Shown here: in pieces, positions 7,689 to 16,415 of the stretch
How the letters are laid out: each line of letters begins with the position of its first letter
Numbering within the stretch: the stretch's first letter is position 1
Assembly: GCF_002087085.1 (NCBI RefSeq)
Contig: NZ_MWQY01000011.1
Location: 62,001 to 126,000, forward strand
Length of the DNA: 64,000 bases
Direction: 5' to 3'
DNA from: Marispirochaeta aestuarii
GTDB taxonomy: Bacteria; Spirochaetota; Spirochaetia; JC444; Marispirochaetaceae
Program-made: the position numbers and the translations under genes
Notes under the pieces: model-generated
What the model was told of the DNA's origin: nothing
What the model saw: the letters and a program-made list of their open reading frames with translations, nothing else
The model's database searches: none

Positions 7689-9512
7689 ATGTGTGGAATA
7701 GTGGGTTATACAGGACGCCGGGTCTCCTCGGAAGTCCTTCTCCAGGGGCTGCGCCGCCTGGAATATAGAGGTTACGATTCCGCCGGAATCGCAATCGGCA
7801 ACGGCGACAGCCTTTCGGTGGTAAAGCGTCCGGGCAAGATCAAGGATCTCACCGAAGCGGTTCCCGATACTCTGAAGGGAAATTACGGGATCGGGCATAC
7901 CCGCTGGGCCACCCACGGGGTTGTCAATGAGATCAACGCCCATCCCCACACCGATGTCTCGGGAAAAATCGCCATATGTCATAACGGTATCATCGAGAAC
8001 TACATGGCTCTCAAGGAGATGCTCATCTCTGAAGGCTACAGCTTCGTCTCCGAAACCGACTCCGAGGTTATTGCTCATTTAATCGCCTACAACTACCAGG
8101 GCGATATAGCGGCGGCTGTACAGACCTCTCTGCCGCTTCTGAAGGGTACCTACGGAATCGTCTGCATTCACGCTGATGAACCCGGACGGATTATCGGCGC
8201 CAGAAACGGCTCTCCCCTGGTTATCGGTGTGGGAGAGGACGAAATGTTTCTGGCCTCGGACACCACCGCGGTACTTGCCTACACAAAACAGGCGGTCTAC
8301 CTGGAAGACGGCGAGATAGTTCTTATCGACCCTGAGGGATTCAAAATCGTCGATGCCGCCAATCGGGAAATCCAGAAGAGAATAGATACCATCTCCTGGG
8401 AGCTGGACCAGATAGAGAAGGACGGTTTTCAGTACTACATGGAGAAGGAGATCCGGGAACAGCCGGAATCGATCCTCCGTGCCTTTCAGGGGCGTTTGAA
8501 CCGCGACGCCGGAACAGCCCATCTTGGGGGACTGAACATGGGTCCCCAGGAGCTGATAAACCTGGAACGGGTAAGTATCATAGCCGCGGGTACCTCCTAC
8601 TATGCCGGTCTCGTGGGGGCCTATCTCCTCGAGGGCGTGGCGCGCCTTCCCGCCACGGCGGATCTTTCTTCCGAGATCCGCTACAGGAACCCGGTGGTGG
8701 AAAAGAACTCACTCCATTTTGCCGTTTCCCAGTCCGGGGAGACCATCGACACCCTCTTTGCCCTGCGGGAGCTGCAGCGTAAGGGGGCCAAGGTTCTGGG
8801 CATCTGTAATGTGGTCGGATCAACTATCGCCCGGGAATCCGACGGCGGCACCTACATTCACTCGGGACCGGAAATCGCCGTGGCCTCCACCAAGGCCTTT
8901 ACCAGCCAGATAACGGTGTTCTACCTTTTTACCCTGCTGATGGCCCGGATGCGCCACATGTCATGGGATCAGGGCCTCGAGTTTATCAACGCCCTGGAAT
9001 CGGTACCCGACAAAGTGGCGAAAGTCCTTGAAGGGACGGAGCACATTCGCTCTCTGGCGGAGAAATACTCCGATGCAAAAAATTTCCTTTTTCTGGGGCG
9101 TGGAATCAACTATCCCGTTGCCCTGGAGGGGGCTCTCAAACTGAAAGAGATCTCCTATATTCATGCCGAGGGCTTCAGCTCAGCGGAAATCAAGCACGGT
9201 CCCATCGCTCTGATCAACGAGGAAACCCCTTCTGTTTTTATCGTGCCCGATGATCACCTGCGGGACAAGGTAGTTTCCAACATGAAAGAGGTTAAAGCCC
9301 GGGACGGCAAGGTGATTGCCCTGGCCGTAGAAGGAGACGCCGAGGTTGCCGCAATAGCCGACGACACCATATTCGTCCCCAAGACCCATGAGCTTTTTTA
9401 CCCCTATGTGATGGTTGTTCCGCTTCAGATGTTTGCCTATTACATGGCTCTGAAGCTGGGGAGGGATGTTGATCAGCCGAGAAATCTGGCGAAAAGTGTC
9501 ACCGTGGAGTAG
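7689..9512 (+). CDS. glmS: Glutamine-fructose-6-phosphate aminotransferase
   Basis: Makes glucosamine-6-phosphate for peptidoglycan and other amino sugars. The protein begins MCGIVGYTGRR, so Cys2 is the glutaminase nucleophile; RRLEYRGYDSAGI and GHTRWATHG follow. Two SIS domains bind fructose-6-phosphate (AAGTSYYAGL, AVSQSGETIDT, LGRGINYPVA), and the conserved C-terminus LAKSVTVE is intact. Length 607 is normal. AGAAGGAAG precedes the ATG. The upstream gap of 69 nt is too short for a glmS ribozyme. Confidence 0.97.
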   Translation: MCGIVGYTGRRVSSEVLLQGLRRLEYRGYDSAGIAIGNGDSLSVVKRPGKIKDLTEAVPDTLKGNYGIGHTRWATHGVVNEINAHPHTDVSGKIAICHNGIIENYMALKEMLISEGYSFVSETDSEVIAHLIAYNYQGDIAAAVQTSLPLLKGTYGIVCIHADEPGRIIGARNGSPLVIGVGEDEMFLASDTTAVLAYTKQAVYLEDGEIVLIDPEGFKIVDAANREIQKRIDTISWELDQIEKDGFQYYMEKEIREQPESILRAFQGRLNRDAGTAHLGGLNMGPQELINLERVSIIAAGTSYYAGLVGAYLLEGVARLPATADLSSEIRYRNPVVEKNSLHFAVSQSGETIDTLFALRELQRKGAKVLGICNVVGSTIARESDGGTYIHSGPEIAVASTKAFTSQITVFYLFTLLMARMRHMSWDQGLEFINALESVPDKVAKVLEGTEHIRSLAEKYSDAKNFLFLGRGINYPVALEGALKLKEISYIHAEGFSSAEIKHGPIALINEETPSVFIVPDDHLRDKVVSNMKEVKARDGKVIALAVEGDAEVAAIADDTIFVPKTHELFYPYVMVVPLQMFAYYMALKLGRDVDQPRNLAKSVTVE

Positions 9513-9525
9513 TTCAGGAGCTGCC

Positions 9526-10041
9526 GTGCCTCCGTGCGAAACTCTTCCGGCGGTTTTTTCTTCCCGCTGGAAGCGGAGGCTCCTTGGTCTTGTTGTTCTC
9601 TTTCTGATTCCCTGTGCGCTTTTTTCCCAGGAGTCGCCGGATATCATGGTGCTTTTGAAAGGGCCGTACCAGGAACAGGGGCTGCCTTTTCTGCCCCGGG
9701 ACATATCGCTTCATTTTCGTGGAGAGTATCTGTACCGGGAAACGCGGATCAGCATTTTCTATCTTCAGCGTTCCCTTGCCGCCGAGTCGGACTGGCAGGA
9801 CGGAGGCTGTGCATTTGAGACAGGGCTACTGTACAATCCGCGTCTGGGCAAAATCATGTATCTGCCCTTCCGGAACGGGGAGAGCATTGTCGCCCTTGTT
9901 CCGGAAAAGGCAGATCTGGATATGTGCGCCGTCCTGAGTTCCTTTCAGCGTCGCTTTCTGTATTTTCTGAATACGTCCCGCCAGTGGATACTGCCCCCTT
10001 TTCCGGGGGTCGTGGAGATCAGCGGTTCTCAAGCCCCATGA
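9526..10041 (+). CDS. Small exported protein of unknown function
   Basis: Protein of 171 residues, not recognised. I chose GTG 9526 because AGGAG stands 5 nt upstream; it gives an N-terminus ending in the hydrophobic run LLGLVVLFLIPCALFSQ, a plausible signal peptide with cleavage after FSQ. The mature part contains LHFRGEYLYRETRISIFYLQ and no known motif. It follows glmS by 13 nt and may be cotranscribed. Its last 23 nt overlap the 3' end of the convergent rpiB. Confidence 0.6.
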   Translation: MPPCETLPAVFSSRWKRRLLGLVVLFLIPCALFSQESPDIMVLLKGPYQEQGLPFLPRDISLHFRGEYLYRETRISIFYLQRSLAAESDWQDGGCAFETGLLYNPRLGKIMYLPFRNGESIVALVPEKADLDMCAVLSSFQRRFLYFLNTSRQWILPPFPGVVEISGSQAP

Positions 10042-10465
10042 TCTTGTCGACCCTGCGGGCGTGGCGGTCTCCGGCAAAATCGCCGTCGATAAAGGCGTCC
10101 AGCATCTTTTCCACCGGTTCCCAGTAGTCGATGCGGCCACCGAAGGCTATGAAGTTGGCGTTGTTATGCTCCCTGCCCATTCGTGCGGCGAAAATGTTCT
10201 GGGGCAGCGCACAGCGGATACCCTTAACCTTGTTGGCCGCTATGGATATGCCGATTCCGGTTCCGCAGCAGACGACTCCGAACTCATAGTCGCCGTCGGA
10301 CAGGAAGCGTTCGCAGGCCTCCTTTGCCATATCGGGATAATCCACCGACTCCTCGGAGTCCACACCAAGGTTATCAACCCTGTATCCCCTGCTCTCAAGA
10401 TGTTTTACCAGCTTCTGTTTGATCTCTATTGCGCCGTGATCATTGGCGATAATTACTCTCTTCAT
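10019..10465 (-). CDS. rpiB: Ribose-5-phosphate isomerase B
   Basis: Interconverts ribose-5-phosphate and ribulose-5-phosphate. RpiB features are the N-terminal IIANDHGAIEIK, the catalytic Cys in VVCCGTGIGISIAANKV (Cys66-67) and REHNNANFIAFGGR with the ring-opening His. Length 148 is typical. No Shine-Dalgarno sequence precedes the ATG. Instead the box TACAAT ends 8 nt before it with TTGGCT 17 nt further up, so the mRNA is probably leaderless. Confidence 0.96.
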   Translation of the reverse strand: MKRVIIANDHGAIEIKQKLVKHLESRGYRVDNLGVDSEESVDYPDMAKEACERFLSDGDYEFGVVCCGTGIGISIAANKVKGIRCALPQNIFAARMGREHNNANFIAFGGRIDYWEPVEKMLDAFIDGDFAGDRHARRVDKIMGLENR

Positions 10466-10473
10466 ACAACCCG

Positions 10474-10502
10474 ATTGTAGTGGAAAAACAGCCCGGAGCC
10501 AA
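10474..10502 (-). promoter_or_regulatory. Promoter of rpiB, leaderless type
   Basis: Read on the minus strand: -35 TTGGCT (10497-10502), 17-nt spacer, -10 TACAAT (10474-10479), then 8 nt to the ATG at 10465. Confidence 0.6.
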
Positions 10503-10552
10503 GACTAAAGCCAGGGCTAAGAATAGCTGTATCCATGGCCGATAATGGATGT

Positions 10553-11665
10553 ATGGGAGTATGGAAAGTATATCTGGCCATGGTGCTTGGTTTCGGGATC
10601 TCACTTTTGTGGGCCGATCCTCTGGAAATAGCCCCGGAGCAGCTTGTAATTACCCAGAGCCTTGACGGCGGTTATGACCTGTATGTTCAGGCGGTACCCG
10701 GGCGCGGTTCTGTTCTTTTAACGGAATCGACTGAAGATCCCGAACGGGAGACTGCGAGTTACGCCTACCGCAATCCGGAATATCACCGGGCCAATGGGGA
10801 TGAAAAACGCCTTCTGAACGGTGTGTTTCTCGAAGAAACCCGTGGTCACTCCCTTGTTGATTCCACCCCGGAAGAGCATCCTGAACTGGGGCAGGCTTTT
10901 CACATATTCATTCCCTATCTTGTGCTGTACGGGTACCCCTGGACCAGGTCCGGGGAGGTACAGGTGCTGGACGGAACCTACCTGAGTATCCGGGCATTTG
11001 AAAAACCCTTTGCCGACTATACCGCTGGGTTCCGGGACAACCCCTTTGTCCTGAAGGTGATCCAGAAACCCTTTGAGGGTCCACCGGAGGGTAATTATAT
11101 GGATGCCACCGTGGAGGCCTACCGGGAGATCAGTGATGCAGGCAGGGGAAAGCTTATATATTCACGGGGAGAAGATGACATTCTGGAAAAGATTGCCGGA
11201 ATTATCGATGAGGCTCCGGGACGCAGCATGGACCTGGTGCTGGCCCTTGATACGACCCAGAGCATGACCAACGATATGCCTCATCTTCGAAAGAGTCTGG
11301 TCCCGCTGTTGCGGGAAAAGTCCAAAGGCTTTGATTCCCTGCGTGTGGGGGTTGTCCTGTACAAGGATTACGACGAGGAGTATGTTACCGATGTCTATCC
11401 TTTTCAGGCCGGCGGGGTGGAAACAGTACAGCGGATTCTGGATCGCATTCGGGTGTACGGCGGCCGAGATATTCCCGAGGCAGTCTATGAAGCCCTGTAT
11501 GCGGGCATCCATTCCTATCCATGGAGTGCCGAACGGAGGCTGATTGTGCTGGTGGGAGATGCTCCCCCTCATCCGCGACCCCGGGGAAAGGTGACCAAGG
11601 AAATGGTCTACGAGGATGCGGAAAGCCGGGATGTTGAGCTGTATACGATTATTCTACCCCAATAG
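10553..11665 (+). CDS. Exported VWA-domain protein
   Basis: Starting at 10553, the protein has a signal peptide (MGVWKVYLAMVLGFGISLLWA) and a C-terminal von Willebrand A domain from about residue 220. The MIDAS motif is visible as LVLALDTTQSMTND (DxTxS), with a later Asp in VLVGDAPPH. The middle region (FIPYLVLYGYPWTRSGEVQV) is unrecognised. VWA domains bind partner proteins through a metal ion, so an envelope scaffold role is inferred. ATG 10535 is an alternative start, but GATAAT at 10541-10546 ends 6 nt before 10553. The 3' end overlaps the opposite TPR lipoprotein gene by 17 nt. Confidence 0.75.
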   Translation: MGVWKVYLAMVLGFGISLLWADPLEIAPEQLVITQSLDGGYDLYVQAVPGRGSVLLTESTEDPERETASYAYRNPEYHRANGDEKRLLNGVFLEETRGHSLVDSTPEEHPELGQAFHIFIPYLVLYGYPWTRSGEVQVLDGTYLSIRAFEKPFADYTAGFRDNPFVLKVIQKPFEGPPEGNYMDATVEAYREISDAGRGKLIYSRGEDDILEKIAGIIDEAPGRSMDLVLALDTTQSMTNDMPHLRKSLVPLLREKSKGFDSLRVGVVLYKDYDEEYVTDVYPFQAGGVETVQRILDRIRVYGGRDIPEAVYEALYAGIHSYPWSAERRLIVLVGDAPPHPRPRGKVTKEMVYEDAESRDVELYTIILPQ

Positions 11666-12062
11666 ATATTTCAGCGGCCTCGATCTTTGCCAGCACCTTG
11701 CGGGAAAGGATCAGGGGCCACTCCTTGAGTCGTGAAGCCTGTTCGGTTTCGTAGCGGGCGATTATTTCATTGAACATGGCTTTGGACGCCGCGTATTCTC
11801 CCTTCTTGTAATGAAGAAAGGCGATCTCGTAATCCGCTTCCACATTTCCCTGCAGATCCTCAGGGTGACGTTCCTTGAAGGTCTGGTAGTATACCAGGGC
11901 AGTTTCGTAGTCGTTTCGCTGGGCTACCGCTTCCTGGGCCCGCTGAAAATATTCCATGGGAGACAGGTCCTCAGGGATATCTTCCGGTGCCGGAACACTG
12001 ATACAGGACGAGATGAATACCATTATAAGCAGGGCAGAGAGTACCGCGATTCCGTGTTTCAT
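11649..12062 (-). CDS. TPR-like lipoprotein
   Basis: Protein of 137 residues. The N-terminus MKHGIAVLSALLIMVFISSC is a lipoprotein signal with lipobox ISSC. The rest is two or three tetratricopeptide-like helical pairs (MEYFQRAQEAVAQRNDYETALVYYQ and ADYEIAFLHYKKGEYAASKAMF, each abbreviated by reading on from these positions). It resembles small periplasmic TPR lipoproteins that assist envelope complexes. It lies 18 nt downstream of the Cys-rich gene on the same strand, probably one operon, and opposite the VWA gene. Confidence 0.72.
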   Translation of the reverse strand: MKHGIAVLSALLIMVFISSCISVPAPEDIPEDLSPMEYFQRAQEAVAQRNDYETALVYYQTFKERHPEDLQGNVEADYEIAFLHYKKGEYAASKAMFNEIIARYETEQASRLKEWPLILSRKVLAKIEAAEISIGVE

Positions 12063-12080
12063 GGAAAAAAGTTAAGCATA

Positions 12081-12392
12081 TTAATCGCGGCTTGTATAGA
12101 TTTCATCCTTGATGGGAAGGTTCTTTTTCAGGTCTTTAATAAACTCTTTGGGATCTCCCATGGGTTCATAGGCATCACAGGAGTCGAGACTGCGCCGGGC
12201 AACGGTGAAATATTTGTAGATCTTTTCTTCACCGAGCTTTTTGCGCCATTTTCCCGCATCACAGCGTACGCGAAGAGAATAGCGCACCCCCCCCAGGGGC
12301 TCCCTGACCAGCTTGCAGTGGACGCAGTTTGCGCAGTAGATCTTTCCGGACGTGGCGGCTTCTTCGTTCAAAGCTTCATCTTTTGCCGACAT
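12081..12392 (-). CDS. Small cysteine-rich, probably zinc-binding protein
   Basis: Protein of 103 residues with no signal peptide. Five cysteines are arranged as CANCVHC, then RCDAGKW and SCDAYEP, a Zn-ribbon-like or knuckle pattern in a basic protein. I recognise the pattern as a conserved spirochaete-type hypothetical but cannot name a function. The start has GGAGG about 4 nt upstream, which is close but usable. It is followed by the TPR lipoprotein gene. Confidence 0.65.
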   Translation of the reverse strand: MSAKDEALNEEAATSGKIYCANCVHCKLVREPLGGVRYSLRVRCDAGKWRKKLGEEKIYKYFTVARRSLDSCDAYEPMGDPKEFIKDLKKNLPIKDEIYTSRD

Positions 12393-12473
12393 AGGTCCTC
12401 CATTTTTTCTTGCATAACGTTAACATCATCGACATGCAGCGGTCAATAGTTGAGTCTCCGGGGGGTATTCCGG

Positions 12474-14981
12474 TTATTTCCGCGCCTCCTCCAGAGTATT
12501 GATGGGGTCGTGCTCGGTGTCCACCGGACAGGGCTGTACGTTCCATATATCCTCGGCATATTGTCGGATGGTCCGGTCTGAGGAAAAATTCCCCGAATGG
12601 GCAATATTGAGTATCGCTTTCCGGTTCCAGTCGTCCCGGTTACGGTAGAGTTCCTGGACCTGCTTCTGGGCGTCCGCGTAGGACCTGAGATCCGCAAGGT
12701 GCATGTAGAAATCCCCCTGATCGAAGAGGGCCCGGCGCAGAGGCTCGAATATTCCCGGCTCGGAAAAGTTGAAATTTCCTGAAAACAGCAGGTCCACCGC
12801 CGCTTTTATTTCCTTGTCCCCGTTGTACAGGTCAAAGGGGGAGTAGCGGGGACGCAGGTCGGCCACCTCTTCCGCGGTCAGCCCGAAGATAAAGGCGTTT
12901 TCCCTGCCCACCTCGTCGATAATCTCGATATTCGCACCGTCCAGGGTACCCAGGGTAAGGGCACCGTTGCACATGAACTTCATGTTTCCGGTACCGGAGG
13001 CCTCGGTTCCTGCAGTGGATATCTGTTCTGAAACCTCGGCGGCGGGAAAGATCTTTTCCGCCAGGGAGACCCGGTAGTTGGGAATAAAGTAGACCCGCAG
13101 ATACCTGCTGGCCACAGGGTCTCCGTTGACCACCACGCTGATGTTATTGATCAGCTTGATTATGAGCTTTGCCAGCTGATAACCCGGTGCCGCCTTACCG
13201 GCAAAAAGGAAGGTCCGGGGAATCAGGTTTTTGGTTTCCCCCTTCCTGATGCGGTTATAGAGCATGACAATGTGCAGGGCATTCAGAAGCTGCCTCTTGT
13301 ATTCGTGAATACGTTTTATCTGCACATCGTAGATTGATCCGGGATTGATGACGAATCCGTGATCAGCGGCGAGTACCTCCGCCAGACGCTCTTTTGCCTC
13401 CTGCTTTACCTCTTCAAAGCGTTTTCGGAAAGCCGCATCCTCCGCCAGGGGAGCGAGTTTCTTCAGCCGGGTCATGTCGGTAATCCAGTCTTCACCGATG
13501 TGCTCAGTGATCAGTGAGGAAAGTGCTGGATTCGATTTCAGGAGCCATCGTCGCTGGGTAATTCCGTTGGTCTTGTTGTTGAAGCGTTCCGGATACAACT
13601 CCGCAAACTCCGGCACCACCCGGCTGCGCAGCAGGTCGGTATGAAGGGCCGCAACCCCGTTGGTGGAGTGGGTTCCCACGATGGAGAGGTGGGCCATTCT
13701 GATCTGCTTGGTGTCTCCCTCTTCCACAATACTCATCCGGTTCAGGCGCTGCATGTCTCCCGGGAAGGCGATGGATACCCGCTGGAGAAAATGGTGGTTG
13801 ATGTCGTAGATGATCTGCAGATGCCGGGGCAGGAGTTTCTCCAGCATCGGAACCGGCCACTTTTCAAGGGCCTCCGGCATCAGGGTGTGGTTGGTGTAGC
13901 CCAGGGATTTGATGGTGATGTCCCATGCCGTATCCCAGTCAAGCTGGTTTTCATCGATCAGAATGCGCATCAGTTCAGGCACTGCCAGGGAGGGATGGGT
14001 GTCGTTCAGCTGAATCGCCGCGTAGTCGGGGAACTCTCTCCAGGAATGTCCTCCCTTCTTGAAACGCCGTACGATATCGGCCAGGGAACAGGCGACGAAG
14101 AGGTACTGCTGTTTGAGCCGCAGCTCCTTGCCGAGATAGAGCTTGTCATTGGGGTAAAGCACCTTGGTAAGGTTTTCCGCACTGACCTTTGCGGCCACAG
14201 CTTCGACGTAGTCGCCTTCATTGAACTCGCTGAAATCGAACTCCTCGGCAGCCCTGGCGCTCCAGAGCCGCAGGGTATTGACGGTTTCTCCTCCGAAACC
14301 GACGATGGGTGTGTCGAAGGCTATGCCCAGAACCGGTGTGGTGTCCACCCAGTGGTATTTTCGCCGGCCCCGTTCAACGATGGTATCCACCCGTCCGCCG
14401 AAGTGTACCGGGACCACTATGTCCGGTCGTTCTATTTCCCAGGGGTTCCCCCGGCGAAGCCAGTCGTCCGGCTGTTCCACCTGCCAGCCGTTCTCTATCT
14501 GCTGTCGGAATATCCCGAAATCGTAGCGCAGGCCGTATCCGAAGGAGGGGAGGTTCAGGGTCGCCAGGGAATCGAGGAAACAGGCGGCCAGACGGCCGAG
14601 GCCTCCGTTTCCGAGACCCGCATCGATCTCCTCCTCCCGCAGCTCTTCCCAGCTGTAGCCCAGCTCGCTCAGGGCCTCTTCAACCGCCGGTTGAAGGTGC
14701 ATGTTGATTACATTGTTGCCCATGGAACGACCGATAAGGAACTCAAGAGAGAGATAGTAGACCCGCTTTACCTTTTGCTTGTAATGGGTCTGCTGGGTCT
14801 TCATCCACTGGTTCATGAGTCTGTCCCTGACCGTCAGGGCCAGGGCCATATATCTGTCGTAATTTGACGATGAGTAACGGTCCACGCCAAGGGTAAACTT
14901 GAGGTGTTCGGCGTAGCCCCAGGCAATGGATTCCGTGTCATGTCCCTGACGGGTAGGAATGGAAGGACGATTGTTTTCCAC
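12474..14981 (-). CDS. glgP: Glycogen/starch phosphorylase
   Basis: Releases glucose-1-phosphate from alpha-1,4-glucans. It has full family length (835 residues) and the hallmarks YYLSLEFLIGRSMGNN, LGNGGLGRLAACFLDS, NGITQRRWL, and the PLP-lysine segment EASGTGNMKF followed by NGALTLGTLDGANIEI. The start codon is GTG (MENNRPS) with GGAGG upstream. No other glycogen gene is adjacent; its upstream neighbour is hom, 44 nt away. Confidence 0.97.
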   Translation of the reverse strand: MENNRPSIPTRQGHDTESIAWGYAEHLKFTLGVDRYSSSNYDRYMALALTVRDRLMNQWMKTQQTHYKQKVKRVYYLSLEFLIGRSMGNNVINMHLQPAVEEALSELGYSWEELREEEIDAGLGNGGLGRLAACFLDSLATLNLPSFGYGLRYDFGIFRQQIENGWQVEQPDDWLRRGNPWEIERPDIVVPVHFGGRVDTIVERGRRKYHWVDTTPVLGIAFDTPIVGFGGETVNTLRLWSARAAEEFDFSEFNEGDYVEAVAAKVSAENLTKVLYPNDKLYLGKELRLKQQYLFVACSLADIVRRFKKGGHSWREFPDYAAIQLNDTHPSLAVPELMRILIDENQLDWDTAWDITIKSLGYTNHTLMPEALEKWPVPMLEKLLPRHLQIIYDINHHFLQRVSIAFPGDMQRLNRMSIVEEGDTKQIRMAHLSIVGTHSTNGVAALHTDLLRSRVVPEFAELYPERFNNKTNGITQRRWLLKSNPALSSLITEHIGEDWITDMTRLKKLAPLAEDAAFRKRFEEVKQEAKERLAEVLAADHGFVINPGSIYDVQIKRIHEYKRQLLNALHIVMLYNRIRKGETKNLIPRTFLFAGKAAPGYQLAKLIIKLINNISVVVNGDPVASRYLRVYFIPNYRVSLAEKIFPAAEVSEQISTAGTEASGTGNMKFMCNGALTLGTLDGANIEIIDEVGRENAFIFGLTAEEVADLRPRYSPFDLYNGDKEIKAAVDLLFSGNFNFSEPGIFEPLRRALFDQGDFYMHLADLRSYADAQKQVQELYRNRDDWNRKAILNIAHSGNFSSDRTIRQYAEDIWNVQPCPVDTEHDPINTLEEARK

Positions 14982-15025
14982 AGGGCACCTCCGTAATGTT
15001 CCCTATAATAGTGTATACCGCGGCT

Positions 15026-16348
15026 TTACGCGAATATTTCCTCGTGTTCATCGAGTATTTCAATGCAGATGCTCGGTTCGCGGACGACGGGCAGCTTGTC
15101 CAGGGCGGCCAGGGCCGTTCGCAGGTTTCCTTCCCGTACACTGTGGGTGGTTATTACCACGGGAACGGCATCGGCTTTGTCGTTGTAGGGCTCTTTCTGG
15201 AGCACCGAAGAAAGGCTTATCTGGTTTTCTCCGAGAATCCCGGCTATCTGGGCAAACACTCCCGGCTGGTCTTCCACCATCAGACGCACGTAGTATCGGC
15301 CCTGGATGTCCTCCTGTGGCAGGAGGACGGCCTTCTTTGTCCTGTCGGGCCAGATGTTCAGGGTCGAGAAGACCGTGTCCGCGGTTCCCATACAGCTGGA
15401 GATGATATCCGCCGTAACAGCGCTTGCCGTCGGGCTGCCGCCTGCTCCGCGTCCGTAGTACATGGTGTGTCCCACCGCATGGCCGTATACGCTGACTGCG
15501 TTAAAGGGTCCGGAAACCCAGGCCAGGGGGTGTTCGGTGGATATGAACGCAGGCCGGACCCGCAGGGCGAGGCCATCTTCTTCGCTCTGGGCAATTGCGA
15601 GCAGCTTGACTACATAGCCGAGTTCCCGGCCGAAATTCAGGTCGATAAGCTTGAGGGAATCAATCCCCTGTACCGGGACAGATTCCAGGTCCACCCGCTG
15701 GGCGAATGCCAGGGACGACATGATGGCCAGCTTGTGGGCAGAGTCTCCCCCGGTAACGTCCAGGGTGGGATCGGCCTCCGCCAGGCCTGCCTCCTGGGCC
15801 TCCTTGAGGGCCTCCTGGTAACTGTTTCCCTTCTGCATCATCTCGGTAAGGATATAGTTGCAGGTTCCGTTGACTATACCGTAGAAGGCGTCGATCCGGT
15901 TGGGGAGAATCCCGTCGTATAGTGCCCGCAGAATCGGTATTCCCCCGCCGCAGGAGGCCTCAAAGGAGATGGAAACGCCGGCTTCTCTGGCAACGGCCAT
16001 GAGTTCGGCGCCGTGTTTTGCCAGAAGCGCCTTGTTTGCTGTAACAACCCGTTTTCCGGCTCTCAGGATCTTTTCGGTAAGGGTCCGGGCAATCCCGGTT
16101 CCTCCTATCAATTCCACTACAGCAAGCACATCCGGATCCGCAAGGACCTTGTCCAGTTCGGTCTCAAAGAGACCGGGATCCAGGTTCAGGGATTCAGCGT
16201 GGGAAAAATCCTTGTCCACAATGTAGCGCAGTTCAATATCAAGACCGGTCTTGGCGGCGAGCATTGAACGCTGGCTCAGAAGCAGGGCGGCGGTTGCGCC
16301 GCCGACAGTGCCGCAGCCAAGAATGGCGACAGCGGAGGGGCGTTTCAT
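15026..16348 (-). CDS. hom: Homoserine dehydrogenase
   Basis: Reduces aspartate semialdehyde to homoserine, on the route to threonine and methionine. NAD(P)-binding motif VAILGCGTVGG (residues 7-17), substrate region VVTANKALLAKHG, SFEASCGGGIP and GIVNGTCNYILTEM, and a C-terminal ACT domain (RLMVEDQPGVFAQIAGIL) for allosteric feedback. Length 440 is typical of the ACT-containing type. ATG 16348 has AAGGAG 8 nt upstream. The metY gene at 48.4 kb uses a downstream product of this pathway. Confidence 0.96.
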   Translation of the reverse strand: MKRPSAVAILGCGTVGGATAALLLSQRSMLAAKTGLDIELRYIVDKDFSHAESLNLDPGLFETELDKVLADPDVLAVVELIGGTGIARTLTEKILRAGKRVVTANKALLAKHGAELMAVAREAGVSISFEASCGGGIPILRALYDGILPNRIDAFYGIVNGTCNYILTEMMQKGNSYQEALKEAQEAGLAEADPTLDVTGGDSAHKLAIMSSLAFAQRVDLESVPVQGIDSLKLIDLNFGRELGYVVKLLAIAQSEEDGLALRVRPAFISTEHPLAWVSGPFNAVSVYGHAVGHTMYYGRGAGGSPTASAVTADIISSCMGTADTVFSTLNIWPDRTKKAVLLPQEDIQGRYYVRLMVEDQPGVFAQIAGILGENQISLSSVLQKEPYNDKADAVPVVITTHSVREGNLRTALAALDKLPVVREPSICIEILDEHEEIFA

Positions 16349-16380
16349 AGAGTCTCCTTGATTCAGACAGTACTGGGTCA

Positions 16381-16410
16381 ATCCTAGGCGGGAGGCTTAC
16401 AGCTTGTCAA
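16381..16410 (-). promoter_or_regulatory. Promoter of hom
   Basis: Minus strand: -35 TTGACA (16405-16410), 18-nt spacer, -10 TAGGAT (16381-16386). It gives a leader of about 26 nt containing the AAGGAG of hom. It begins right after the upstream MCP-like gene, so hom has its own promoter. Confidence 0.6.
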
Positions 16411-16415
16411 GCTCT

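Noticed and set aside
13641-14867. Plus-strand open frame of 408 codons inside glgP
   Set aside because: It is a shadow of the glycogen phosphorylase gene, whose motifs are continuous on the minus strand.
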